Shown one piece after another: positions 9,123 to 17,792 of a DNA stretch of 64,000 bases (positions within the stretch are counted from its first letter, which is position 1; each line of letters opens with the position of its first letter). The notes under the pieces were generated by a model that worked only from the letters and a program-made list of their open reading frames with translations, was not told the origin of the DNA and made no database searches. Origin of the DNA: Hymenobacter arizonensis (GTDB lineage: Bacteria; Bacteroidota; Bacteroidia; Cytophagales; Hymenobacteraceae); assembly GCF_900115775.1 (NCBI RefSeq), contig NZ_FOXS01000003.1, positions 124,001-188,000 of the forward strand, given 5' to 3'. Both the position numbers and the translations under genes were made by a program.

Positions 9123-10412
9123 ATGATGATCTATTTTACTGCTTTTCGTTCCGCGTTTGGTAAGCTGACCATTGCAGGGCTCATGCTGCTGGTCAGTATC
9201 TTGCTAACCAACTGTGGCCGGGCCGTCGTTTTTGGTACACTCGCGCAGAAGCCAGTTAACTCGGGGCCCATGCAGTTGTATATCGATCGCGACGGCAGCC
9301 TTTACCCGTCAAATGGCCCAGGCATCACCGATGCGGTTCTCGGAGCCAAAGGAACCGGCCAAGGGTATTTGCTGCGGTACTATAAAAACCATCCGTCAGA
9401 TTTGACAAACCTGTATGACGTGCATGGCATTACGCCGCCGACCGACATGCTGGAAGCCTGGCCCGCGTTGCAGTTCAAGCTGCGGCAGGAGGCAGCCTCC
9501 AAGATCAACAAGCAGTTGGACCAGCTGGGCGCTAAGTCAACGCTGGTGGTGCTGATTCATGGCTTTAATAACACACCCGAAGAAGCCAAAGATTCCTTTA
9601 CGGAAGTAGAGAAGCAGCTACGCGTGAACGGATTGCCTAACGGGCCCTATCAGGTGCTAGAAGTGTACTGGGATGGAAGAAGCGGGGCTGTTCCATTTTT
9701 CTTCCTCTACGCGCAACCCAATGCCCAATTGGTTGGTTTGGCCTTACGAGGGGTAGTTAATCAGATTTCACACGCTCACCCCATCCGGATTCTTACGCAT
9801 AGCCTTGGCACCCTGGTCGGTTGCAACACGCTGTGGAACGTTACCTCAACCATGGGAGGCCAGGTGGCGTCAGTGAAGGACAGTAATTTAAAATTCTGGC
9901 AGGACCTCACCACTATAGACGCGGCGGGCAATGATGTAGCGCGCTTTTATTATCAACAAGCCTGCAAAGACGCGGTAAATTATAGCACGCCTACTCACCC
10001 CGACATCCGTATCGGGAGCGTTGCGGCGGCTGTGCCGGGCCAAACATATGACGACTACCTGGACCGTACCCCAGCTAGAGCGGATAACGACGGGCAGTAT
10101 CGTCGAGTGGTCATTGGCTATAATCCTACCGATAAGGTACTCAATAAGTTCTGGATTTTTGCTCCCTTGCATCGTCGTCTGGGCATTACTACTTTGGGCC
10201 GAAGAAATTACGACTACCATCATTATGTGGCACCCATGCTCAGTACAAAAAGTACGGGTGGCCAGAGTTTTCAGGCCCGGTTCTATCGTTGCAAGAAGAA
10301 AGGAATGTTCAACCATAGCTTTAATGGTTACGCCAAGTCCACGGAAATGCCTTATTTTCTAAACCTATTGCTAAGCGATAATCCCCCTGCTGCCCCACCT
10401 GCATGCCCGTAA
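9123..10412 (+). CDS. Lipoprotein with alpha/beta-hydrolase fold
   Basis: Predicted secreted lipoprotein: hydrophobic N-terminus followed by lipobox LLTNC at about residues 28-32. The mature protein has alpha/beta hydrolase features: the oxyanion-strand motif VVLIHGFNN, and a nucleophile elbow in ILTHSLGTLVG, where the usual GxSxG has Thr in place of the first Gly. This resembles the DUF900-type serine hydrolases; esterase or lipase activity is plausible but the substrate is unknown. At 429 residues it is longer than a minimal hydrolase. ATG-ATG at the start leaves a one-codon ambiguity. The IS3-family element begins 28 bases after the stop. Confidence 0.72.
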   Translation: MMIYFTAFRSAFGKLTIAGLMLLVSILLTNCGRAVVFGTLAQKPVNSGPMQLYIDRDGSLYPSNGPGITDAVLGAKGTGQGYLLRYYKNHPSDLTNLYDVHGITPPTDMLEAWPALQFKLRQEAASKINKQLDQLGAKSTLVVLIHGFNNTPEEAKDSFTEVEKQLRVNGLPNGPYQVLEVYWDGRSGAVPFFFLYAQPNAQLVGLALRGVVNQISHAHPIRILTHSLGTLVGCNTLWNVTSTMGGQVASVKDSNLKFWQDLTTIDAAGNDVARFYYQQACKDAVNYSTPTHPDIRIGSVAAAVPGQTYDDYLDRTPARADNDGQYRRVVIGYNPTDKVLNKFWIFAPLHRRLGITTLGRRNYDYHHYVAPMLSTKSTGGQSFQARFYRCKKKGMFNHSFNGYAKSTEMPYFLNLLLSDNPPAAPPACP

Positions 10413-10490
10413 AGCATTGAAGCGGATATAAGCGTAGCCTGAGGTGGTCTAGGCAAGGTGGACAGAAGAAGGACGTATATTTCTTCTGTT

Positions 10491-10919
10491 ATGACCGCAA
10501 AAAAGAGCGGGTCGTCGCCCGACCAACGACGCAAATACGACGAAGTGTTTAAGGCCGAGGCCTTGCGCTTAGCCAGCGAAAGCCGCAGCACGCAGGCCGC
10601 GGCCCGTGAGTTGGGCATGCATCAGCCCCAAGTTGCTCTACTGCTGGTAGCAGCCCAGGTGGTGGCCGAGGTGGGCAGCGTGGAAGTGGCCCGCGACCCG
10701 GAGGTGCGCGCCTTGCGGGCCCGCCTCAAGCGGGCGGAGCAGGAGCTCGACATTTTAAAAAAGCCTTGGCCATCTTCGCCCAGCCGACCCCGTGAGCACC
10801 TACCAGCACATTGCCCAACGAGCCAGCAAGACACCGGTACGCCAGCTCTGCCAGGTGCTGCAGGTCGCGCCCAGCGCGTACTACGCTTGGCAGCGGCAGC
10901 AGGGCCGACCGGCTCCTAA
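10491..10919 (+). pseudogene. IS3-family OrfA, frameshifted
   Basis: Helix-turn-helix subunit that should bind the IS ends. Compared with the intact copy, bases around 10616-10660 carry a 4-base insertion and a later 1-base deletion that scramble the recognition helix (GMHQPQVALLL instead of GISPKLLYRW). The A-run at 10757-10762 has six As instead of seven, so the frame after LDILKK runs into unrelated sequence to 10919 instead of stopping at the orfB start. Both the DNA-binding helix and the programmed frameshift are lost. Confidence 0.85.
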
Positions 10920-11688
10920 ACCTGCCTGGCAAGTCGCCGTGCGCCAAGCGTTTGCCTACCACATTCAGCGCTACGGCACGCGCCGGCTGCGCGCCGAAGT
11001 GCAGGCCCAGGGCCACGCCGTGGGGCGCTGGCGCATCCGCCGCGTGCTCATAGCGCACGGCCTGCGCGCCCAGCAGCCTCGTTCGTTCGTGCCGCGCACG
11101 ACCGACTCCGACCCGGCCGTGCGGGCCGCGCCGAACCGCTTGCTGGGCCAGCCGGCCCCTGCGGCCCCCAACCGGGTCTGGGTGGGCGACATCACCTACC
11201 TGCCCTACCGGGTACGACCCCGCCAGGGCGGGGGCTGGCTTTACCTGGCCGCGTGGCTCGACCGCTGCTCGCGCAAAATCGTGGGCTGGGACGTACGCGA
11301 CACCATGCCCGAAGACCTCGTGAGCGAGGCGCTACGGCGCGCCTTGGCCGTGCGCCGGCCCCCGGCCGGGCTCGTCGTGCATTCCGACCAGGGCAGTCAA
11401 TACACGGCCACCCGCTTCAAAGACTTGGTGGCCAAACACGGCGCGCAGCAAAGCATGAGCCGGCGGGGCACCTGCTACGACAACGCCCTACCGGGTACGA
11501 CCCACGCCGAATCGTTTTGGAGCCGCTTCAAAGCCGAATTGCTCGACGGTGGAAGCTTTCCCGGCCTGGCCGAAGCCCGGCTCGAAATCAGCCACCACGT
11601 CGCTTATTACAACGCGGAACGGCGTCATTCTGCGCTCGGCTACCACTCACCTAACCACTTCGAAACCCAATTCAAAACCACGTCCTAA
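10792..11688 (+). pseudogene. IS3-family OrfB transposase with two 15-bp insertions
   Basis: DDE integrase-core transposase (rve type), 298 residues, GTG start as in the intact copy. The first Asp is in WVGDITYLP and the second in VVHSDQGSQY. The catalytic Glu lies in HAESFWSRFK, but five extra residues (LPGTT) split the conserved DNA-x-AESFW block just before it. A second five-residue insertion (YRVRP type) follows WVGDITYLP. Both inserts derive from the same DNA string. The frame is open, yet disruption beside the catalytic Glu and loss of functional OrfA make activity unlikely. Confidence 0.8.
11202..11503 (+). repeat. Duplicated 19-bp string inserted twice in OrfB
   Basis: The string GCCCTACCGGGTACGACCC occurs at 11202-11220 and again at 11485-11503, in two different reading frames. 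Relative to the intact IS copy each occurrence is a 15-bp insertion (core CTACCGGGTACGACC). The two copies bracket the entry. Confidence 0.8.
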
Positions 11689-11806
11689 TTCTGTCCGGCT
11701 TAGCTAGACCACCTCAAGGTAGCATATACCGGGTGTACCAAAGCTTTGAAAAGTTGGGTAGATACCAATAGTTACCCCTTGCATTTTAGGTGGCTAAATC
11801 CCTATT

Positions 11807-11820
11807 CACTAGCTTCGCTG
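11807..11820 (+). promoter_or_regulatory. 14-base element shared upstream of both Nudix genes
   Basis: CACTAGCTTCGCTG occurs here, 29 bases before the Nudix ATG, and again at 28988-29001 before copy B. The rest of the two upstream regions is unrelated. TAGCTTCG resembles the -7 box TAnnTTTG with one mismatch, so this may be the module's promoter; no consistent -33 box was seen. Confidence 0.4.
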
Positions 11821-11849
11821 GCTGTTAATGCCCGTTCTACCCTAGGTTC

Positions 11850-12242
11850 ATGAAAAAACACCACGAAGTGGTAGCCGCTATTATTCAGCGCGGCGAAGAG
11901 ATACTTTGCCTTCAGCGAGGCGCCAGTAAGTACGAGTACATCGCGTACAAGTGGGAGTTTCCGGGCGGCAAGGTGGAGTCAGGCGAGACCCAGGCCCAAG
12001 CCCTAATTCGGGAAATCAAGGAGGAACTAGCAATCGACATTCAAGTGGACGGTCACTTGCTCACTGTCGAACACGAGTACCCGGATTTCATCATTACCAT
12101 GCACGGCCTGCGATGCACCGCGCTGAACGAGGAGTTGGTCCTGCACGAGCACACCGGTTTTAAGTGGCTTCGAACTGAGCAACTGCAAACCCTAGACTGG
12201 GCAGCAGCCGATGTGCCCCTGGTTGAGAAGCTGCGCGGATGA
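11850..12242 (+). CDS. Nudix hydrolase, MutT-like (module copy A)
   Basis: Cytoplasmic pyrophosphohydrolase of the Nudix family, 130 residues. The Nudix box starts at G40 with E46 and R54-E55-x-x-E58-E59; the usual Gly after the Glu pair is Ala61. Short MutT-type proteins often hydrolyse oxidised or other modified nucleoside triphosphates, but the substrate cannot be read here. The stop overlaps the start of the following helicase by four bases (ATGA), so the two are translationally coupled and probably work together. A second pair with the same order and overlap lies at 29.0-32.2 kb. Such coupling suggests the Nudix enzyme serves or counteracts the neighbour, for instance by acting on a nucleotide signal; that is inference. 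Confidence 0.9.
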   Translation: MKKHHEVVAAIIQRGEEILCLQRGASKYEYIAYKWEFPGGKVESGETQAQALIREIKEELAIDIQVDGHLLTVEHEYPDFIITMHGLRCTALNEELVLHEHTGFKWLRTEQLQTLDWAAADVPLVEKLRG

Positions 12243-15064
12243 ACCAGGACCTGCTAGCAGCGGGCTTGCACCGCGGCTTTCTCGAGGCAACTACCCCCGC
12301 CGAGGACCAATTCGTGCCCCAGCTTGTGCGCAACGACAAGGCGCAGGGCAAGACCGTGCTCAGCGTGGTGCACCGCCAGTTACAGGCCTGCTCTGAGTTC
12401 TGGTTTTCGGTGGCCTTCGCCACCAAGAGCGGCATTGCCGCCCTGCTTCATGTGCTGCAGGAGCTCGAGCGCCGGCAGGTCCGCGGGCGGGTGCTGGTCT
12501 CGCAGTACCAGAACTTCACCCAACCCGAAGCGCTGCGGGCCCTGCGGCAATTTGCCAACATTGAGTTGCGAATGGCCACCACGGGCAACTTCCACGCCAA
12601 GGGGTATCTATTCAATCAAGGTGAGGGCTACAACCTGCTTATTGGCAGCAGCAACTTGACGGCGGGAGCGCTGCGGGTAAACAAAGAGTGGAATCTGCTC
12701 GTGGCTGGCTTGAACGCGGGCGAGCTCATCGGCGACGTGCGTACCACGTTCGCTCAGGAGTTTGCCGCCGGGATAGCCGTGGACGAGGCGTTTATTCTCG
12801 CCTACGAGGAAGTGTACCAAGCACAAGCTCGACTATTAAGCCGGGCCAAGAATTTGGTGGAGTTACACGCCGTAATCTCCCCCAACGCCATGCAAGTGGA
12901 GGCATTAAGGAATATTGCCCAGTTGCGCGCGGCGGGCGAGCGCAAGGCCCTGCTGATTTCCGCAACCGGCACGGGCAAAACCTACCTGTCGGCCTTCGAT
13001 GCCCGGCAGGTCATGCCCCGGCACCTCTTGTTTGTGGTTCACCGCGCCACCATTGCCAAAGCGGCCCTGCGCACCTTTCAGCGCGTGTTTGGGAACAGCA
13101 GAACGATGGGGTTGTATTCAGGGGAAAGCAAAGACCTGTCCGCCGATTTCCTGTTTTGCACGGTCCAAACCTTATCGCAGGACCACCACCTGGCGCTGTT
13201 CGCAGCAACCTACTTCGATTACATCGTTGTCGACGAAACCCATCGTTCGGGAGCGGCGGGGTATAAGCGGCTGCTCGCCCACTTCAGCCCAGCGTTTCTG
13301 CTTGGCATGACGGCCACGCCGGAACGCACGGATGGCTACGACATCTTCCAGCAGTTTGACCACAACATCGCCTACGAGATTCGGTTGCAGCGGGCCCTGG
13401 AAGAGGATATGCTCTGCCCGTTCCAGTACTTTGGCGTCACCGACGTAACGGTCGCCGGGGCCGTGGTGGAGGAAGAAGCAGGGTTTAATCTATTGCTAGC
13501 GGAGGAACGCGTGGCGCATATCCTGGACCGGGCCGCGTTTTATGGTTGTGACTCCGGTGAAGTCAGAGGCCTCGTATTTTGCCGTTCAGTAGAAGAAAGC
13601 CAAGCGTTATCGAGGGCATTCAACCAGACTGGATTGCGCACGCTGGCGCTGCATGGCGGGAGTGGCGAGGAGACCCGCACCCAGGCCATCGCCCAGCTGG
13701 AAAGCGATGACCCGGCGACTCGCCTGCACTACCTGTTCACAGTCGACATCTTCAATGAGGGCATTGACATCCCCCGTCTAAACCAGGTAATGTTGCTGCG
13801 GCCTACGCAGTCGGCCATCGTGTTTGTCCAGCAGCTCGGGCGGGGCCTGCGCAAGGCGGCCGGTAAGGAGTACCTAACCGTTATTGATTTCATTGGTAAC
13901 TACGCCTCGAGCTACCTCATCCCCATTGCCTTGTTTGGTGACACGTCCTACAACAAGGACGCCCTGCGCAAGCTGTTGGCCGCGGGCAGCAGCTTGTTGC
14001 CGGGGGCGTCGACAATCAACTTTGACCGCATTGCCCAGGAGCGCATCTACGCGGCCCTTGACGCGGCCAAGCTAAACGGCCGGCGCGAGCTCGTGCAGGA
14101 CTACAAGCTGCTCCGGTTTAAGCTGGGTCGGATGCCTTGGATGATGGATTTCGTAACGCACGGCGGTCGCGACCCCTTTCAGTACGTGGAAGGGTGGGGC
14201 AGCTACTATGCCTTTGTTGCCGGGCAGGAGGAAATAGAAGAGTTAAGTGCAGGCGAAGTCGAAATATTAGCGCTCATCTCCCAGCACCTGGCCAACGCCA
14301 AGCGGATTGAGGAGGTGGAGATAGTAGGGTTGTTGTTGGAAAAGGGTAGGCTGAGCTTCGCGCAAATCAAGGCCCACCTGCAGGCTACTTATGGTCTGGA
14401 CTTTTCTAGGTCTACTTATCAGTCGTGCCTGCGCAATATCAACTTTGACTTTGTGGGCACGCCCCGGCCGGTTATCGAGGAAGATGAAGTGCTTGACTTC
14501 ACGACCACGTTCTCGGATATGCTGGAGAATGAGGTATTCTGTGATTTTTTGCGGGACATCCTGCAATTTGCCCGGGCCCGGTACGCGGAGTTTCGCGCCC
14601 AGAGCGTCTATGCCCGCGGCTTCTTCTTATATCAGAAATACTCGCGACGCGACGTTTGCCGCCTCTTAAACTGGGACAAGGACGAGAGCTCCACCGTGTA
14701 CGGCTACAAGCTCAAGGGTAACGTGCTTCCGTTATTTGTCAACTACCACAAGGAGGTGGACATTGCCTCGAGCACGGCCTACGAGGACGGGTTTGTATCG
14801 CCGCATATTTTCGACTGGATGTCCAAGTCGCGGCGGAAGCTGACGAGTCCCGAGATTGTGGCCCTGCGGGAGCAGCCTGAGTTATTCATTCCCTTGTTTG
14901 TGAAAAAGCACAACGGAGAGGGCGGGGACTTTTACTTTATGGGCGAGGTGCGGCCGGAGGAATTCATCGAAACTATCCTCCATGGGTTGCCGGTAGTGAA
15001 GGTGCGATTTGCGATGGACACGCCGGTGGAGGAGGGGATGTATGGGTATTTGACGGGGGCGTAG
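12239..15064 (+). CDS. PLD-nuclease / SF2 helicase / DUF3427 protein (copy A)
   Basis: A 941-residue fusion. An N-terminal phospholipase-D-type nuclease half-site (H119-x-K121 and GSSNLT at 136-141; one HxK motif, so it would need to dimerise) is followed by an SF2 helicase: Walker A SATGTGKT 241-248, DETH box 332-335, TAT 358-360 and motif VI QLGRGLRK 532-539. A DUF3427-type C-terminal region follows, with conserved blocks about 595-660 and 796-941. The family is common in defence islands as a restriction-like enzyme; nucleic-acid target and cleavage are not known from sequence. It overlaps the Nudix gene by four bases. Compared with copy B the protein is nearly identical outside about residues 664-795, where the two diverge strongly. 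Confidence 0.9.
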   Translation: MNQDLLAAGLHRGFLEATTPAEDQFVPQLVRNDKAQGKTVLSVVHRQLQACSEFWFSVAFATKSGIAALLHVLQELERRQVRGRVLVSQYQNFTQPEALRALRQFANIELRMATTGNFHAKGYLFNQGEGYNLLIGSSNLTAGALRVNKEWNLLVAGLNAGELIGDVRTTFAQEFAAGIAVDEAFILAYEEVYQAQARLLSRAKNLVELHAVISPNAMQVEALRNIAQLRAAGERKALLISATGTGKTYLSAFDARQVMPRHLLFVVHRATIAKAALRTFQRVFGNSRTMGLYSGESKDLSADFLFCTVQTLSQDHHLALFAATYFDYIVVDETHRSGAAGYKRLLAHFSPAFLLGMTATPERTDGYDIFQQFDHNIAYEIRLQRALEEDMLCPFQYFGVTDVTVAGAVVEEEAGFNLLLAEERVAHILDRAAFYGCDSGEVRGLVFCRSVEESQALSRAFNQTGLRTLALHGGSGEETRTQAIAQLESDDPATRLHYLFTVDIFNEGIDIPRLNQVMLLRPTQSAIVFVQQLGRGLRKAAGKEYLTVIDFIGNYASSYLIPIALFGDTSYNKDALRKLLAAGSSLLPGASTINFDRIAQERIYAALDAAKLNGRRELVQDYKLLRFKLGRMPWMMDFVTHGGRDPFQYVEGWGSYYAFVAGQEEIEELSAGEVEILALISQHLANAKRIEEVEIVGLLLEKGRLSFAQIKAHLQATYGLDFSRSTYQSCLRNINFDFVGTPRPVIEEDEVLDFTTTFSDMLENEVFCDFLRDILQFARARYAEFRAQSVYARGFFLYQKYSRRDVCRLLNWDKDESSTVYGYKLKGNVLPLFVNYHKEVDIASSTAYEDGFVSPHIFDWMSKSRRKLTSPEIVALREQPELFIPLFVKKHNGEGGDFYFMGEVRPEEFIETILHGLPVVKVRFAMDTPVEEGMYGYLTGA

Positions 15065-15211
15065 GAAGACGAATTAATCCCGTTCGCGATTACCTATCTC
15101 ATTGTATTCATTGTGGTAGCAAGCAAAGCAAGGAGCGAAACGCGCGTGGTAATCTTAATTATGATGGCTTTGCTGGCCCTGGTGATCTTTCCCACATTTT
15201 TAGTCCGTTAG
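15065..15211 (+). pseudogene. Remnant of a small two-helix membrane protein
   Basis: Directly after the helicase stop, in the same frame, 48 codons stay open to TAG at 15209-15211. They encode two hydrophobic stretches, LIPFAITYLIVFIVVASK and a second around VVILIMMALLALVIF, separated by a charged KARSETR turn. No ATG lies before the second helix. It is either the 3' end of a membrane-protein gene cut by arrival of the upstream module, or a tail reached only by stop-codon readthrough. The corresponding position after copy B lacks it. Confidence 0.4.
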
Positions 15212-15252
15212 CAGGGTATAGAGGTACCCCGTAACGGCGACCGTAAATGACC

Positions 15253-16254
15253 TCATTTAGCCCTCGGCCGGCTGCGGGCGTGCCGGGCCAGTGCCCGGCG
15301 CACCTCGGCGGCCTTGGGCAGCCCGTCGAGGTAGGGACGCGGCGTCAGGTCCTCCCGGTACCGGGGCCGGCCGGCCTTGTCCACCCCCGCATCCTGCCAG
15401 ACATGGGTTTCGTATTGGTTCGCGCGCCCGGTCATCCGTTCGCCTTCGATCACGAACGTTTCGCGCAGGCTGCATTCGGCCAGTGCCAGCAGGTCGGGGC
15501 GGCCGTCGCCGGTGGCGTCCGCGAAGAAAAAGGCAGCCAAGTCGGTCAGGTCGCCCATCGTTTCGATGGGCAGGATTTGCACCGCGTAGGTATCGGGCTG
15601 GTAGGGGTCGAGCAGGTACAGGTCCGTGCCACCTTGGTTATTTTCCCCGCCCCGCTGGCTGAAGAACAATTGTTTGCCAAAGGCGCTCGGCCGCCACGCG
15701 TAGGCCAGCAGGTTGTCGGTGTAGGACAAGGGCAGCACCCGCCGCACAAAGGTGCTGTCGGCTTCGCCGGGAAGGCGCCGGGCGGTTTGCCGCCAGCGCG
15801 TTTCGGCCTCCCGGCGCTGGGCGGGGGTGACCACCCCGGGCGCCTCAATTGCGAGTACGTACGGCACGCGCTGGTACTTACCCGCCCGCTGCACCGGGCA
15901 AAAGAGGGGCAGGGCGCGTACGGATGCCAGCACCGCGGCGTCCACGGTGGGATTCAGGCCCTGCACGATTTCCTCCTTGTCCACTTCGCCCAGCGTACCC
16001 ACCACAAACCGCACGACCACCCGGCTCGTGGGCGCCGGCACGGGTGTGCCCCAGGGGATGACAATGCCTTGCTGCACGGCCGCCCGCACGGCCTGCTCGC
16101 CGCCGCCTTCGAGCAGTTCGGGCAGGGGTGAGGTAGTAGGAGCGGGGAGGGCTGGCCCTGCGGGGGCTTCCGCCGGGGCTTGCCCCTGCGAGCAATTCGA
16201 CATAAGGACCGAGGCTAGGAGCAACGAGCCGCGCAAAAGGGAATGAAGGGGCAT
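15253..16254 (-). CDS. Exported protein with TonB-C-like domain
   Basis: Exported protein of 333 residues. The N-terminus has a signal sequence ending LLLASVLMSNCSQG; MSNC is a poor lipobox because of Asn before Cys, so lipidation is uncertain. Residues about 75-135 (VVVRFVVGTLGEVDKEEIV to RVPYVLAIE) read like the Bacteroidetes TonB C-terminal fold, but there is no N-terminal transmembrane anchor or proline spacer of a true TonB. The second half has an FADATGDGRPDLLAL motif like a calcium-binding FG-GAP loop. No operon partner; divergent from the DUF6688 gene. The function is unknown; a periplasmic or surface role is likely. Confidence 0.7.
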   Translation of the reverse strand: MPLHSLLRGSLLLASVLMSNCSQGQAPAEAPAGPALPAPTTSPLPELLEGGGEQAVRAAVQQGIVIPWGTPVPAPTSRVVVRFVVGTLGEVDKEEIVQGLNPTVDAAVLASVRALPLFCPVQRAGKYQRVPYVLAIEAPGVVTPAQRREAETRWRQTARRLPGEADSTFVRRVLPLSYTDNLLAYAWRPSAFGKQLFFSQRGGENNQGGTDLYLLDPYQPDTYAVQILPIETMGDLTDLAAFFFADATGDGRPDLLALAECSLRETFVIEGERMTGRANQYETHVWQDAGVDKAGRPRYREDLTPRPYLDGLPKAAEVRRALARHARSRPRAK

Positions 16255-16336
16255 AAGGGGGGCAACTTACGGGGAAAGTGTGCCAACTGCGAGATCCACT
16301 TGGTAAAAAAGGCAGTGACGCCGTCCCTTTATTTAC

Positions 16337-16368
16337 TTTGTTATTCAAAGTACTTTACAATACCTTTG
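16337..16368 (+). promoter_or_regulatory. Bacteroidetes -33/-7 promoter for the DUF6688 gene
   Basis: TTTG at 16337-16340 and TACCTTTG at 16361-16368 are separated by 20 bases, matching the primary sigma-factor consensus TTTG-N19/20-TAnnTTTG of Bacteroidetes. The expected transcript starts near 16375, about 50 bases before the GTG start. Confidence 0.65.
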
Positions 16369-16422
16369 CTTTCTCGGCTGGCAGGTGTTTCATCTGCTTC
16401 TTAATCACTCAACAATTTCCGC

Positions 16423-17544
16423 GTGCACGACTCACTTTCTTGGGGCTTATTGACCGCCGTGCTGGCAGTCACGGCGTTGTTTAGCCTCCCCGCAATAAAA
16501 TGCGCCCGGAAGATGCTGCAATCCGAAAGCCGAGCCGAACCCTTGCCGGTGCAAGGCTTCGAAAAGTTCGCCTTGCTGGTTTCTCCCGTGCTCGGCTGGC
16601 TGTCTTTGACCTTATTCACGGAAGAGGCCGAGCTGCTGGACTGGCGCCATGCCTTCTCGGTCTTCGCGTTTTTAGCGGCCAGCATCGGCCTGTATTTTGT
16701 TTCGCGCACGAAAAAGGAGCGCGTTGCCCCGCTTGTCCTCGTGCTCATTCCACCGGCCCTGGCGGCGGGGGGGCTGCTGTGCGTGGCGCAGTTCGTGCAC
16801 TACCTCCCCATTGCGGGCATCGGGGCCGTGCTGCTGCTCTCGCCGCTGTTTTTCTTTGCCCTGTTCGTCTTGCCCGCCTTTGCCCTGGGCCCCGCCACCG
16901 TTTTGTTGGCCACCCAACTCTACATCCAAACCACGTACAACCTGCGGCAAGCAGCAGAAGGTACCTCTCTCCACCCGGTGCTCAACCGCCTGCACCGCTT
17001 TTATTTCGGGCATACCAACGGGGCGGCCCACCTGCTTGCGTTCCCATTTTTTGTGACCGTTGGCCAAGCCGTGCTGCTCTTGGCCGGTCAGCAACCGGAC
17101 AGCTTGCTGCAGTCCTTTCTGCAAAGCAAGGATGGCTTGTTTTCGCAGGGCCTGTGCGAGCAGTGCGTGTCCACGCCGAACACCGAATACATCTGCACTA
17201 TCGCCGGGTTTGGCAGCCACGGCTTGGTCAAGCCTTTGCGGTGGGGCCACCGGCACGGGCACCTAATCCGCGTCACGCGGCAGTTGCAGGTGTGCAATGC
17301 ATTTGAGGAGCTGTTAAGCGAGCGGCTGCCGCGGCTCCAGCGCGTGCTGCGCCGCGGCTACGACGGCTTGCAAATTCCGGTCGAGAAGTGGAAGCACGTG
17401 CGGGCGGTGGCCAACGGGCTGTACCTATTGATAAAGCCGATGGAATGGGGCTTTTTGTTGGCTCTCTACTGCTTTGACCGGCAGCCGGAAAGCCGCATTG
17501 CCCGCCAGTACCTGCCGGCGGGATTTCAAGAACTCGTTAAGTAG
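16423..17544 (+). CDS. DUF6688-family integral membrane protein
   Basis: Inner-membrane protein of 373 residues with several hydrophobic helices in the first ~220 residues. The cytosolic-looking C-terminal half carries features I associate with DUF6688: a short Cys-containing segment (LCEQCVST), a YICTIAGFGSHGLVKPLR-type strand, the RWGHRHG element, and a terminal LLIKPMEWGFLLALYCFDR helix with PESRIARQY. No enzymatic activity is known for the family. Translation appears to start at GTG 16423; no ATG lies near in frame. Preceded by a good promoter and followed by an intrinsic terminator at 17714-17738, so it is probably monocistronic. Confidence 0.75.
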   Translation: MHDSLSWGLLTAVLAVTALFSLPAIKCARKMLQSESRAEPLPVQGFEKFALLVSPVLGWLSLTLFTEEAELLDWRHAFSVFAFLAASIGLYFVSRTKKERVAPLVLVLIPPALAAGGLLCVAQFVHYLPIAGIGAVLLLSPLFFFALFVLPAFALGPATVLLATQLYIQTTYNLRQAAEGTSLHPVLNRLHRFYFGHTNGAAHLLAFPFFVTVGQAVLLLAGQQPDSLLQSFLQSKDGLFSQGLCEQCVSTPNTEYICTIAGFGSHGLVKPLRWGHRHGHLIRVTRQLQVCNAFEELLSERLPRLQRVLRRGYDGLQIPVEKWKHVRAVANGLYLLIKPMEWGFLLALYCFDRQPESRIARQYLPAGFQELVK

Positions 17545-17713
17545 GCAGGCGACAAAACAGCTCTCGGGTTGCGCAACGCCTGCTGCTCGCGCTTGGTTTT
17601 GACACACGCCATCGTGCAGCGCAAAGAAGCAATTGGATGGGTAAACAGGTAGCGTAGTAATTGCAGCGACTCGCCACAAAAGGAAGGGCACTAATGCTCG
17701 CCTGGTAACGCAA

Positions 17714-17738
17714 GAAGCCCCAGCATGGCTGGGGCTTC
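17714..17738. terminator. Terminator hairpin between convergent genes
   Basis: Perfect 11-bp stem GAAGCCCCAGC with loop ATG and arm GCTGGGGCTTC. It lies between the convergent DUF6688 gene and the large T9SS gene. No long T-tract follows on either strand, so strength is uncertain. Confidence 0.65.
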
Positions 17739-17792
17739 CGAGACGTACTACTTCGGGAAGTTCCTTTTTTGAAAGAGGAACTGCTGCCAGCG

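Larger units (their letters stand above)
10440..11716 (+). mobile_element. IS3-family insertion sequence, degenerate copy 1
   Basis: Imperfect terminal inverted repeats of about 28 bp, both starting TGAGGTGGTCTAG (left end 10440, right end 11716 read on the complement) and sharing GGACAGAA at the inner side. The two consecutive transposase frames match the intact copy at 39853-41097. This copy has frameshifting indels in orfA and two in-frame 15-bp insertions in orfB, so it is probably inactive by itself. No target-site duplication is visible (left flank TAGCC, right flank AGGTA). Confidence 0.9.

Noticed and set aside
9888..10316. 142-codon minus-strand frame within the hydrolase lipoprotein
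   Set aside because: Antisense to a gene with lipobox and nucleophile elbow; no features of its own.
15247..16131. 294-codon plus-strand frame opposite the TonB-C-like gene
   Set aside because: The minus-strand product has a signal peptide and a recognisable domain; the plus frame is compositionally odd and has no motif.
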